Shown piece after piece: positions 11,544 through 25,600 of a stretch of DNA of 64,000 bases. A program made the translations under genes and the position numbers. The notes beneath the pieces are model-generated. The model saw only the letters and a list, made by a program, of their open reading frames with translations, ran no database searches and was not told the origin of the DNA. This DNA comes from Ahaetulla prasina (Eukaryota > Chordata > Lepidosauria > Squamata > Colubridae): assembly GCF_028640845.1 (NCBI RefSeq), contig NC_080548.1, forward strand, positions 13,815,814 to 13,879,813. The letters are read 5' to 3'. Each line of letters opens with the position of its first letter. Position 1 is the first letter of the stretch.

Positions 11544-14500
11544 TATTAGAAACAATTGTACATGTGATGTGATGTTGATGTTTGGAAGTGTGTTCTTGGA
11601 GTGCTATAAATTTTTGAAGGCTCTTTCATCTTTTTATTACTAGGGTAATAAAAGCTGAGCTGCCCAGGGTTATGTACATAAGACAGGCAGTCATACGCAG
11701 CGGCATTAATAAAATAGTTTTCATTGGGCATCTGGTGCCATAAAACTGAAGGGGAGGGCATTTGAGGACAGACAAAAGAATGCACTTCTAAATACATACA
11801 ACTGATTGGATTCTTTGCAGCCCTCAATTATTTTAAAAAAGGTTCCAGAAGGGAGGGGTAGAGGATAACTTTTCAGCACCCTCCACTAAACTAATTCCTA
11901 AATACAGGTATTCCTCGATTTACGACCACTTTTGGAACTTCCAGTGCTAAGCGAGGCAGTGGTTAAGTGAGTCAGGCACAATTTTATGACTATTTTTGCC
12001 ATCATTAAAAGAATCCTTGAATTTAAGAGAATCATGTGGTCTTTCAGCAAATCTAGCTTCCCCTCTTTGACTTGCTTGTCTGAAACCAGCTGGGAAGGTC
12101 ACAAATCAGAATCTTGTGTCCCCAGGATCCTGCAACCATTGTAAATGCATGCCGGTTGTTGCCAAGTGCCTGGATTTTGATCATATGGCCGCAAGAATGC
12201 TGCAACAGCCCTAAGCGCCAGGACCAGTTGCGTGTCACTTTTTTCAGTGCCGTTTTAACTTTGAAAAATTGCTAAAACAAACAATCGTAAGCCGAGGATT
12301 ACCTTTAGATACAGATCGTTAAGACTGGTTAGAAATAATCTTTTTGTTTTGTTTTGGTTTTGTTTCCTACTTATTGTGCCTGCAGATTCCAGGTTTTGAC
12401 GCTTGCCATTTTGCAGGTAGTGCAAATTACCCTGGAGGAAAGAAACATATTCGGGGAAATCAACATCCCGACTTGCAAGAACATTATTATACTTGTAGGC
12501 ATTTTAATGGCATTGCTCAGTCAAATGGATAACTGGTTGTACCTCACTGCATTTCAAACAGCCTTGGGCTAGTGCCAGTAAAATAATGTCCTGGTCTTAA
12601 GTGCTTAGTGATGTCAGAGTTTTCGTAGCTCCTGAGCTTTCATCTCTTCCAGAGTCCTAGCTTGGGATCCATTCCCAACCCATTTCTACTTTTGATTCAG
12701 CCCTGCAAGGCACTTAAGTGCTTTCCAGACCATAACTGACAACAGCAGCAGCTTTCAGGCAGCATTAGCATCCTTTTAGGCTGGCAGATAGCAGATGGAA
12801 AATAAATGCTCTTCAGAGCTGTGGGAACTTTAATGGGGTGGCAAGCAGCATGGAAGCCTGCAGAGGGAAGAAACCATATTGCTCCAGGGAGATGTGGGTT
12901 GGGGTGGTGGTGTGCCTGCACTCCGTAACAGATGACAGAGAAAATTTTAAACTCGCCCCCTCCAGCCTCACTTGAGATTGTTCATAGACCACTGTTTGTT
13001 TGTTGTTGTTGTTGTTTTTTTTGGCATTTATATCCCGCCCTTCTCCGAAGACTCAGGGCGGCTTACACTATGTCAAGCAATAGTCTTCATCCATTTGTAT
13101 ATTATATACAAAGTCAACTTATTGCCCCCCCAACAATCTGGGTCCTCATTTTACCTACCTTATAAAGGATGGAAGGCTGAGTCAACCTTGGGCCTGGTGG
13201 GGCTTGAACCTGCAGTAATTGCAAGCAGCTGTTGTTAATAACAGACTGTCTTACCAGTCTGAGCCACAGAGGCATTGTTGCTCAGCTTTAAGACTTATGG
13301 GCTTCAACTCCCAGATTTCCACAGGAGGATTCTGGGAATTGAAGTCCACCTGTTTTAAAGCGACATGTCTTGGAGGGTTGAGGAACACGTGCCCTTTTAG
13401 ATACTGCTGGATTCCAACATCCATTGCTGTTGTGGTAATTGTTAGTTGCAAAATCGTGTCTGACCCATCGCGACCCCATGGACAACATTCCTCCAGGCCT
13501 TCCTGTCCTCTACCATCCTCTGGAGTCCATTTAAGCTCAACATCCATTGCCCTCTCCTAAAAATCCAAAAAACTGTAGAGTTTCCATACTTCTAATCTTA
13601 ACGACTTACTCATGTTTCCCATATTCTCTTACATCTCCAAAACAGTGCCTGAATTAAGCTTTTTCTTTTGCTAACCTGGCAGTAATGAGCTGAGTTAGAA
13701 GGAATGTGAGCTGTGGACTCAATCCATTGGGAGCATTTGACTCATAGAAATTAATGGGAACTAGTGGGATACTATAGCTATGGTTTTTTTTTTAATAACA
13801 GCTGCTACATCTCAACCATGAGATAGAATATGTGTGGGGGCCAAACATTTGCTTCATACTATGTAGCTTCCGATATATAGGTTTTGCAATCATTTCAGGA
13901 GACTAATTATGGGTCAGTGATTAAAGTACAGGTAGCCCTCGACTTACAACCACCGCTGAGTCCAAGACTTCTGTTGTTAAATGAGACATTTGTTAAGTGA
14001 ATTTTGCCCCATTTTACGACCTTTCTTGCCACAGTTGTTAAGTGAATCAGTGCACACGATAAGTTGGCAACATGGTCATTAAGTGAACCTGGCTTCCCCG
14101 TTGATTTTGCTTATCAAAAGATGGCAGAAAGTGATCACATGATCTTGGGGTAACCGCAATGGTCGTAAGTTCGAACCTATTGCCAAGCATCAACGGGGAG
14201 GCTGCAAAGGTCGTAAGTGTGAAAAATGGTCGAAAGTCACTTTTTTCAGTGCCGTTGCGACTTTGAACAGTTGCTAAACCAATTGTTGTAAATCGAGGAC
14301 TACCTGTACACGGTTTGCATATAGACAGTTGTAGGTTTGGTTTCAGCCATACCAAGACAGGCTGGGAAAATCCAGAGGAAAGTAATATTTTTCATTCTAG
14401 GTCTCCATTTCCTCAAAAGAAATCTATTGGAAGGTATCGTATGGAGATTATCTATAGGTAATCCTCGACTCACAATCATTCATTTAGTGACCATCCAAAG

Positions 14501-16570
14501 TTATAACAGCACTGGAAAAAATGTGCCTTGTGACTAGTCCTCACACTAATGAACATCACAGCATCCTCACAGATGGGTGTGTATTTGGCAGCTGGAGTGT
14601 ATTTACGACAGTTGCAGCATCCCAGGGTCATGTGATCACCATATGTGGCCCAAAGGTGCTTTTTTTCAGGAGACAACTGGACTTCCTTGTTTTTTTCTTT
14701 CGAAGACGTTTCGCTTGTCATCCAAGAAGCTTCTTCAGTTCTGACAGGATAGTGGGGAATGGAAAGATATATATTCCTTGCAGACAGCTGGTCATTTGCA
14801 TCCTTGTAGAGAGTCATTGAGGCACTTGGAAGTTCATCTGTGTATAAATCCTTCCATTCCCCACCATCCAGTCAGAGCCGAAGAAGCTTCTTAGATGAGA
14901 AGTGAAACGTCTTCAAAAGAAAAAAACAAGAAAATCTAATTGCCTCCTGAAAAAAGAACCTTTGGGACAGCCATGACCTGGATGACCGACAATCTCTACA
15001 AACTTTCACCGTTTGTGGCTTTCCTAGCCAGCTTCTGACAGAGTCAATGGGGGAAGCCAATAATTTGCTTAAGAGCCGCTTGATTCACTTAACTGCTGGG
15101 ATTCACTTAACCAAAAGGTTGTAAAATTGAATGCAACTCATTTAACAACACCTTGCTTAGGATCAGAAATAATGGTTCGGATTGTGGTCATAAATCAAGG
15201 ACTACTCATATTCTTTTCTTTCTTTCTCTCGCTCTCTCTCATCTGAGATCTTTTTTTTTTCTAAGCAGCAATTGCAGGAAAAGAACAGCCAGAGACCTCC
15301 CAGACATCTGTCCGATTATTGATTGAAAGGTTGTGAAGTTAGGCCAAGCGCTTTATGAAATTACCGTACTTTTTGGAGTATAAGATGCACTTTTTCCCCT
15401 CCCTAAAAGAGGGTGGAAATGTTGGTGAGTCTTATACACCAAATACAGCCATTTTTGGCCTCCCAAAACCCTGCCCCGCGCATCCCATTTTTGCGAAAAA
15501 CAGAGCCCTTTTTGGCCTCCCAAAACCCCCCATGCATCACGTTTTTGCCCTCCCCAGCCCCCAGGAGCATTCTGCAGGCCTCCCAAACCCTCTGCGCATC
15601 ATGTTTTTGCAAAAAATGGGATGTACAGAGGGTTTGGGAGGCCTGGGGACTGCTCCTGGGGGCCGGGGAGGGCAAAAACTGGATGCGCGGAGGCCAAAAA
15701 CTATTTTTTTTCTTGTTTTCCTCTTCAAAATCTTGGTGCATCTTATACTCCGGTGCATCTTATAGTCCGAAAAATACGGTATACTGCAGAAAAAACTGTG
15801 AGCTGGGAGTTGCAACTTGTTATAATACAGATTCCTCCTCTCTTGTGTGGTAACCAGTTTATTCTTACTTTGTGTCAGAACAATTCATCAGAACTAAAGT
15901 GACAGTGGGATAAATACCGGGAAAGTGCCTTGTATCATATCACACAGAATAATAATAGATGTTTGTATAACTTCAGCAGTCTATTTGCAGCTAATTGCAG
16001 AGATTAAAAAAATTCAAATTGTCCATATTTATTTGTAAAACAAATAACTTTTAGAATAGAAAATCTTCTCAAAACAGATTATGAAAGAAAATGTGATATT
16101 CCCCACTCTTCTGTCAGAGCGGAAGAAGCTTTTTGGATGAGAAGGGAAACGTCTTCAAAAGAAAAAACAAGAAGGTTCAGTTGCCTCCTGAAAAAGCACC
16201 TTTGGAACAACCACGACCTGGATGACTGACAATCTCTACCAACTTTTAACTGCAATTTGGAATGAACACCCTTTGAATGGTGTGGGAGTAGGAATGGATT
16301 TCCAGAGGGAAAAAAATTGCAGACTACAGGAACCAGGAGCACTAACTCAGGTGATTCTCAGGACACAGACAAACCTCCAGGTAGCCTCAGTGACCCTATG
16401 AAAGGATGAAAATGACCAGCTGTCTGCAAGGAATTCCACTCCCCACCATCTAGTCAGAGCTGAAGAAGATTGTTGGATGAGAAGCGAAACGTCTTCAAAA
16501 GAAAAAACAAGAAAGTCCAGTCGCCTCTTGAAAAAAGCACCTTTGGGAAAATGTGATATGTTCTCCTCTC

Positions 16571-16601
<31 letters not shown>

Positions 16602-19600
16602 CCTATCTATAAAATATGTATAAAGTATAATATATATGTAGGTCTTGGTGTATTTGGGTCTTCTCCCGTGTAAGGTTGAAAGTATCTTGGCGACGTTTCG
16701 ACGAGGTCTCACTCATCATCTTTTTGCCTGCCAAAACTGATGCTGCCAAAATCAGTGTTTTACTGCTAAATTTTGGCAGCCTGATCTTGCCTAGTTCACA
16801 GAGATGCAGAAATGTTTGAGGTGGGATTTTTGTGACTCATGGACTGTATTGTTGACTACTACTGGTAGTAAAACTTTATCAAAGGGACATGTCGTGTCCC
16901 ACCCCCCACTCAGACGAATGAGTCAAGGAAGTCCGTAACAAACTTGGCAACAAAGCCTCTGCAGCTTGCCAAGATCCTTCAAGGTTTATCAGGGCAGGCA
17001 GGAGTCCAAGTTGTGACTTCAGCGATAGGGTCCGATATCAGCAAACTAGCTAAGACTTTGCTTGACTCAAGGTTGGAATGCCAAAAGCAGGTCCTTTATA
17101 TAGGTTGTGGGGTATGGCTCCATGACTCAGCATTTATCCAGGCCTGCCCCACCCCTCCTTCTGCTGGCGTCACCTCTCAGATCTCCGAAAGCGAGGGTCC
17201 TCCCACTTTGAAGTGTCTTCAGCTGGATCTGCTGTCAGGGAAAGGGAGGGGGTCAGAGGGAGTAGGGGCGAGTAATTCCAGCACCTGGCTGGTTCCTGCT
17301 CTGACGGCTGAGCCAAAGGAACACACGCTGTATGAGTGAGGTTTATCGGGCTTGTCCTTTCACTCCTGGAATTCTCTCCGGGCATGGGGCCAGGGCCGGG
17401 GGCTGGAGGCATGACAGGCCGTTCATCTTCATTATCAGACTCGGAGTCTGATAAAAGGCCCGGTTGGAGATGGGAGGGGCCCAGCTGAGGAGAGGAGGGA
17501 GGACGAGTCACAACAGGACAATACAGGTAGTCCTCAACTTATGACCACAATTGAGCCCAAAATGTATGTTGTTAAGTGAAAACGTTAAGTGGATTTGTCC
17601 CATTTCAAGACTTTTCTTGTCACATTTGTTAAGTGAATCACCGCAGCTGTTAGATTAGTAACATGGTTGTTAAGTGAATCTGGCTTCCCCATTGACTTTG
17701 CTTGTCGGAAGGTCGCAAAATGACTCCTGAACACTGCAACCGTCATAAATATGAGTCAGCTGTCAAGCATCTGGATGTAAATGGCCATAGGTCACTATTT
17801 TCAGTGCCGTTGTAACTTCGAATGGTCACGAAATGAACTGTGGTAAGTCGAGGACTACCTGTATTGGGATGAGTTAACTGAGTTTTGTTACTTTTTGCAG
17901 TGCATTTTTAAATGGTTTACTGCTCTTCTATTCTTATATCTGTGGCTTCAATTATATTCCATTGCTGGACAGTGATCATCACTTTCCAAGCAGGTTTTAT
18001 TAAAATTAGGCAGCTCCAGAGCCATTGCTGCTACTGCGCTTGCAAGAAGAGCATTGCTGTAATTTAGAAATGTTGTTGTTGTTAGTTGCGAAGTCATGTC
18101 CGACCCATCGCAACCCCACGGATAATGTTCCCCCAGGCCTTCCTGTCCTCTACCATCCTCTGGAGTCCATTTAACGCCTACTGCTTCAGTGACTCCGTCC
18201 AGCCACCTTGTTCTCTGCCATCCCTTTCTTCTTTTGCCCTCAATCTTTCCCGCATTCGGCTCTTCTCCAGGGAGTCCTTCCCTCTCATTAGGTGGCCAAA
18301 GTATTTGAGTTTCATCTTCAGGATCTGGCTTTCTAAAGAGCAGTCAGGGTTGATCTCCTCTAGGACTGACCGGTTTGATTGCCTTGCAGTCTAAGGGACT
18401 CGCAGAAGTCTTTTTCAGCACCAGAGTTCAAAGGCCTCAATTCTTTGGCGCTCAGGCTTCCTTATGGTCCAATTTTCACCGCCATACATTGCAACTGGTA
18501 AAACCATAGCCTCGACTACGCACTTTCATTGGCAGGGTGATGTCTCTGCTTTTTAGTAAACTGTCTAGATTTGCCATAGCTTTCCTCCCCAGGAGCAAGC
18601 ATCTTTTAATTTCTTGACTGCAGTCCCCTTCTGCAGTGATCTTGGATCCCAGGAAAATAAAATCTGTCCCTACCTACATTTCTTCCCCATCTATTTGCCA
18701 GAAATAGAGAGGGCTGGATGCCATGATCTTATTTAGAAATACCTTCTGCCATATTTGAGAACCCTGTAGATACAATTTTTCTGACCATGTACTTGGTTGA
18801 TTAGATAATCTCTGTTACCGGAGCATAATAAATATCTCCAGTTCACTAACCATAATCTCAGGTCTTGGCGCTACAAAACTGTTCATGCAGTTTTGCATGT
18901 AAAGCAAACTTTTTGACAAAACAGTGGCTAGGGAAGTTAGCGTCTTGTTTGCTTTTCAGTTCAGTTCTAAACGCAGTTATGACGCAAAGTTCTCTTCAGT
19001 TAAATGCATTTGTGAGGCAACTTCGATAACAACCCGATCTTTTTTATGCCTCCTATTCTGGCAAATCTTTTGATTTCATCGTGTAAAGTTGGCTTGCCTC
19101 CTATAACATATCAGACTATTTCTGATTTTTTCTTTGCCCAAGACTAAAACAGGTGCCATGCAATCACGAACCTCCACTTTGAAGAATTATGTTCTGAAAA
19201 GTTACTATCAGAAGGCATTGCCTCAGAAGAGTGAAAATGAAAGAGGAAATTGGTTCTTTCTTCTCTTCACCTTTTCCCAACATAATTCACTCCTGTGATG
19301 TTAGTCTTGCTGGGTGAAGGTTTTGCTTTCTGTGCCAGAAAGGAGGGGAAAAAAATCCCACTCTGAGGGAGATGACTGGATTCTAAATTTGATAAACAAA
19401 AAATAAAAGCTGGTGCATGCATTTTTCACAAGCATAGCTAATACCTTTCTCATGAATGGTGCGGTGGCCTAGAGGAGGAGTTCTCGCCTCACAATCAGGA
19501 GGCTTTGAGTTCGATCCTAGGTAGAGGCAGATATTCCTCTCTTTCTGGGCACAATGAGAATACATCTGCTGAATATAACTCCGCATTGGTGACAGGAAGG

Positions 19601-22600
19601 GCATCCGGCTAGTAAACACTCAGCTCCATTCAGTTGCCCAGACTCCATCCCGCAAAGGATTATTGGGTCATTAAAAGGAGATGATGATGATGACGATGAT
19701 GATAGCTAATACCTTCCTCAAACGGGTGTATCAGACCAACAAAGCTAATATTCAGAGATGAAGTCTAACACAACTGGAGGGTTCTTGGTACTGTAGAGGA
19801 AGGCTGGCTTACAAATAAGGGTATTTAAAAATTAATTAAAAGAACAGATGTCAAATTTAGCTGTGCTGCATCAATGCCATTTTCCTGACGATATTATAAA
19901 AGTGGTTTGGAATTTCTTTTTTGGTCTAGTTTACAGCTGCAGTTATGAAGAAGCATGTAGGTAATCCTCGATTTATGACTGGTCCCTTAGTGACGATTTG
20001 AAGTTCTGACAGACTTACCTGAGCACAGTTTTTAGGACCCAGTTCTGAAAAGTTACTATCAGAAGGCATTGCCTCAGAAGAGTGAAAATGAAAGAGGAAA
20101 TTGGTTCTTTCTTCTCTTCACCTTTTCCCAACATAATTCACTCCTGTGATGTTAGTCTTGCTGGGTGAAGTTTTGCTTTCTGTGCCAGAAAGGAGGGGAA
20201 AAAAATCCCACTCTGAGGGAGATGACTGGATTCTAAATTTGATAAACAAAAAATAAAAGCTGGTGCATGCATTTTTCACAAGCATAGCTAATACCTTTCT
20301 CATGAATGGTGCGGTGGCCTAGAGGAGGAGTTCTCGCCTCACAATCAGGAGGCTTTGAGTTCGATCCTAGGTAGAGGCAGATATTCCTCTCTTTCTGGGC
20401 ACAATGAGAATACATCTGCTGAATATAACTCCGCATTGGTGACAGGAAGGGCATCCGGCTAGTAAACACTCAGCTCCATTCAGTTGCCCAGACTCCATCC
20501 CGCAAAGGATTATTGGGTCATTAAAAGGAGATGATGATGATGACGATGATGATAGCTAATACCTTCCTCAAACGGGTGTATCAGACCAACAAAGCTAATA
20601 TTCAGAGATGAAGTCTAACACAACTGGAGGGTTCTTGGTACTGTAGAGGAAGGCTGGCTTACAAATAAGGGTATTTAAAAATTAATTAAAAGAACAGATG
20701 TCAAATTTAGCTGTGCTGCATCAATGCCATTTTCCTGACGATATTATAAAAGTGGTTTGGAATTTCTTTTTTGGTCTAGTTTACAGCTGCAGTTATGAAG
20801 AAGCATGTAGGTAATCCTCGATTTATGACTGGTCCCTTAGTGACGATTTGAAGTTCTGACAGACTTACCTGAGCACAGTTTTTAGGACCCAGTTCTGAAA
20901 GTTTGACAGTCACCCACCTTGCAGTCATGTGATTGGACTTTGGTGCTCAGCATCCAGGCTGCTTACTGTGTCCCATTATGTGACCATGATAAATGATGGT
21001 TTTTGCCAGAAACCAGCATTTACTTTTGGGTTTCGGCAAAATCCACACCAAACCATGGATTCACTTAATGACCACAGCATTCACTTACCAAATAAAATCG
21101 TGAGCTTTTATCGGCCACCACGCAATGCCTGACACCATATCGCAAGATCTAAAATGGACAGCTAACATCAAAAACGTCATCAAAAAAGCACAACAAAGGA
21201 TGTTCTTTCTGTGCCAACTCAGAAAGCTCAAACTGCCCAAGGAGCTGCTGATCCAGTTCTACAGAGGAATTATTGAGTCTGTCATCTGCACCTCCATAAC
21301 TGTCTGGTTTGGCTCTGCAACCCAACAAGACAGATACAGACTTCAGAGGATAATTAGAACTGCAGAAAAAACAATGGCTACCAACCTGCCTTCCATTGAG
21401 GACCTATATACTGCACGAGTCAAAAAAAAGGGTTGTGAAAATATTTACAGACCCCTCACATCCAGGACATAAACTGTTTCAATTCCTACCCTCAAAACGA
21501 CGCTACAGAGCACTGCACACCAGAACAACTAGACACATGGGCAGTTTTTTCCCAAATGCCATCACTCTGCTAAACAAATAATTCCCTCAACACTGTCAAA
21601 CTATTTATTAAATCTGCACTACTATTAATCTTCTCATTGTTCCCACCACCCATCTCCTCCAATTTATGACTGTAACTTTGTTGCTTGTATCCTTACAATT
21701 TATATTGATATTGATTGTTTTCTGATTGCTTATTTGTACCCTATGACTATCATTAAGTGTTGTACCTTAGCATTCTTGATGAAGATATCTTTTCTTTTAT
21801 GTACACTGAGAGCATCTGCACCAAGACAAATTCCTTGGGTGTCCAATCAAACTTGGCCAATAAAAAATTCTATTCTATTCTATTCTATTCTATTCTATTC
21901 TATTCTATTCTATTCTATTCTATTCTATTCTATTCTATTCTATTCTATTCTATTCTAATCAAGCTACAATTGCTACAATAGTCATGACTTATCACCATGA
22001 TGGGCAGGCTCCATTATGATCATAGATTGAGGACTACCTATAATTACTTTCTTTCAGCAAGTCTGACTGCTTCCGTCAAAATTAAATCCTTTGCCTCCTG
22101 GAGTTTCTTCAACATTACCATACCAAATTGGAAAAATCATTTTCCAGCTGTTCTGCATTATACCTGTTTTGTTGAAATGATCTGTCTGCTCATTTCATTT
22201 GTCTGAAAGAGGAGCTTCTTAAGCGGCTTACCTGCCCAGGTGCATATCATTGTAACTAGCTTGGGTGACAAGACAGTTGATTAATTTGAATTTCTTTATT
22301 ACATTAATGTATGACTTAAAAAATCTCCTTTCCTTCCACTTAGGAAACAGCCCTGAAGTCTCTGGGAAATGAAGGTCTTTTCCTCTTCTCTTCCCTGGAT
22401 ACTAACCATGATTTGTTCATCAGTCCTGAGGAATTCAAGCCAATTGCAGAGAAATTGACTGGTAAGTGTTCTAAGAATTTGAGAGCACAAATAACTGCTA
22501 AATATCATTGATGTGCAAAAACATGTCTACCATTTTTTCCCCTCATGTCTTAAATGTGTGTCTTGTACTCCTTTAGTTATGAAGTGGCTAAGCAGTGTGT

Positions 22601-25600
22601 GTCTATGTAGAAATGACTTGCTTTTAATTGTAAAATAATCTTATGTTCTATATAACTTCCCTGATTTCCCGTACAGCACTTCCTTTTATTCACAAGGAGT
22701 GACATCAGAATGGAGTTTCTCCAACTGATTTTGTTTTGTTTGGCAGCAGTAGTGTTATTGTCACTAGTAAGGAACGATCCTGCCCTTTAAAAAAAACCAG
22801 ATTTGTGGGAACCTGGGGTGGGTGCTTTCCTCAAAATGGCTTCCAGGAGGGGACTGTTGCAATAATGTAAACAAACCCCACATTGGTCCAGTATGTTTTT
22901 TGCTATCTCTTTTTTTCTTCTGTTCCTTTCATTTCTTGGCAAATAGCCACACCAAAATGGTAAGATTTTGTTTTATTCTGCCATGATTAGAATAGAATAG
23001 AATAGAATAGAATAGAATTAGAATTAGAATTAGAATTAGAATTAGAATTAGAATTAGAATTAGAATTAGAATTAGAACAGAACAGAACAGAACAGAACAG
23101 ATGGTGTATGCACAAAAATTAGTCCCAAAATTAAACAGAACAGAACAGAACAGAATAGAATTTTTTATTGGCTAAGTGTGATTGGACACACAAGGAATTT
23201 GTCTTAGTGCATATGCTCTCAGTGTACATAAAAGAAAAGAAAAGATGCATTCATCAAGAATTCTAAGGTACAACACTTAATTATATCATAGGGTACAAAT
23301 AAGCAATCAGGAAACAATATCAATATAAATCATAAGGATGATTACAAGCTTTGGAGTGAAGTTCTCAGGTATGTGGATGCTGTTTATAGGTATTTGGGTG
23401 GTGGAAGCAGCCTAATGCAAGAGATTGGTGGCTTGAAACCAGCTTTAATAGCTATATGATAACAGTTCTCTTTTCTTCTGCAATAGGCCTACTATAAAGT
23501 AGCTACTACAATTGGATTAGATATCAGGAACTGTGTGGTGGCCCATAAAAAGTTCATGTTTTTTTCAGGGACTGTAAATTCTGATTTGAATTTCAGTTGT
23601 ATGAATTGCCTGCCCTTCAGTGGGGAAGATATCCCTTGTAAATCCATCATGCATAGATGTCAGCCCTACAATATATGTATGTACATCGTGTTTGTGTGTC
23701 AGAGAGAGAGAAGCGCCCACAGCTTCTTCCTCAGCTCAGTTTGATTTTTGAAGGGCAAGGGCGATGAGTTCTCTGGGGTTTTTGGTTTTTTTTTGGTTTT
23801 TTTGGAAAGGCTTATGTGTCAGATTCTGTTCTCATCAAGTACAATTTTTGTGTGTGTTAAGCTTCTGTTCCCATTGTTGTACGTGCTGGTTTTGGCTAGG
23901 GCTTAAAAGGGATTCAGCACAGCTGAAGGCAAGAGGGCTCTGCTGTCAGGTGACCGAAGAGCTGTCCATGGTAAGGTGTCAATGGACTATTTTGAACTCA
24001 GACATCTCTTTGCATGCAGTATCACAAAGTCAAGATTTCTATCTACTGGTTACTTAAGATTGTCTTGACAATATGTTTGCTTGGGAAATGGATCAGGTTG
24101 CTTTTACAGGTAGTGCTCAACTTCCATCCCCAATTGAGACCAGGATTTCAGTTGCTAAACAAGCAGTTGTTAAGTGAGTCACATCTACCGTATTTTTCAG
24201 AGTATAAGACGCACCGGAGTTTAAGGCGCACCTTAGTTTTTGGGGAGGAAAATAGAAAAAAAGCTGATTGACAGGTGGATTGGCCTCCCGGAATATCCCC
24301 AATCAGCTGTTCCCAGAGGTGAATTTTAGCAACAGGTTTCTTGGTTGTGAGCTCTGTGCCTTGGTTTTTTTGGCTTTTTTTTCCTGCCTCTGAAACTCTG
24401 TTTCAGAAAAAAAAAATTGCCTCTGAAAGCCTCCAAAACAGAACTTCAGAAAAAAAGCCTCTGAAGCTTTTATGTAAAAGTAAGGTTCTACATTTAGGCA
24501 AAAAAAACCAAAATGCACAGGTACCGTATAGGTGGTACCTTGCTCAATAGTAGTACCTGTGAGAGGGATCTTGGAGTCCTAGTGGACAACCATTTAGATA
24601 TGAGCCAGCAGTGTGCAGCTGCTGCTAAAAAAGCCAACACAGTTCTGGGCTGCATAAACAGAGGGATAGAATCAAGATCACGTGAAGTGTTAGTGCCACT
24701 TTATAATGCCTTGGTAAGGCCACACTTGGAATACTGCATTCAGTTTTGGTCGCCACGATGTAAAAAAGATGCTGAGACTCTAAAAAGAGTGCAGAGAAGA
24801 GCAACAAAGATGATTAGGGGATTGGAGGCTAAAACATATGAAGAACGATTGCAGGAACTGGGTATGTCTAGTTTAATGAAAAGAAGGACTAGGGGAGACA
24901 AGATAGCAGTGTTCCAATATCTCAGGGGCTGCCACAGAGAAGTGGGAGTTGAGCTGTTCTCCAAAGCACCTGAGGGTAGAACAAGAAGCAATGGGTGGAA
25001 ACTGATCAAGGAAAGAAGCAACTTAGAACTAAGGAGAAATTTCCTGACAGTCAGAACAATTAATAAGTGGAACGACTTGCCTGCAGAAGTTGTGAATGCT
25101 CCAACACTGGAAATTTTTAAGAAAATGTTGGATAACCATCTGTCTGAGATGATGTAGGTTTCCTGCCTGGGCAGGGGGTTGGACTAGAAGGCCTCCAAGG
25201 TCCCTTCCAACTCTGTTGTTATTATTATTATTATTAAGCTCTATTTGGGGGCTTCTTTTCTGAAGCTCCGTTTGGGGCTTTTTTTCTAAGCTCCATTTCT
25301 AATGCTTTTTTCAGCCTCTGAAACCTCTGTTTGAGAAGCTGGGCATTCGGAGTATAAGATGCACTCAGATTTTCACCCTCTTTTTTTGGGGGGAAAGGTG
25401 TGTCTAATACTCAAAAAAAATGGCAATTTTATGATCTATTTCCCATGCTTAAGTGAATCACTGCCGTCGTTAAGTGTATCATATAGTTGTTAAGCAAATC
25501 CAGCTTCCCATTGATTTTGCTTATGGAAAACTAGCAGGGGAGGTCACAAATTATCCCATGACCCTGGGAAGCTTAAAACCATCATAAATGAATGCCATTT

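Noticed and set aside
19457..19530. tRNA gene (also 41604, 50216)
   Set aside because: B-box present, but no acceptor-stem pairing, and each is followed by SINE body and tail.
21868..21955. Regular repeat as CRISPR-like array
   Set aside because: It is an uninterrupted pentamer microsatellite at a LINE tail, without spacers, in a eukaryote.
24513..25157. 214-codon ORF as a host gene
   Set aside because: It encodes the C-terminus of CR1 reverse transcriptase and ends at a CR1 3' tail.
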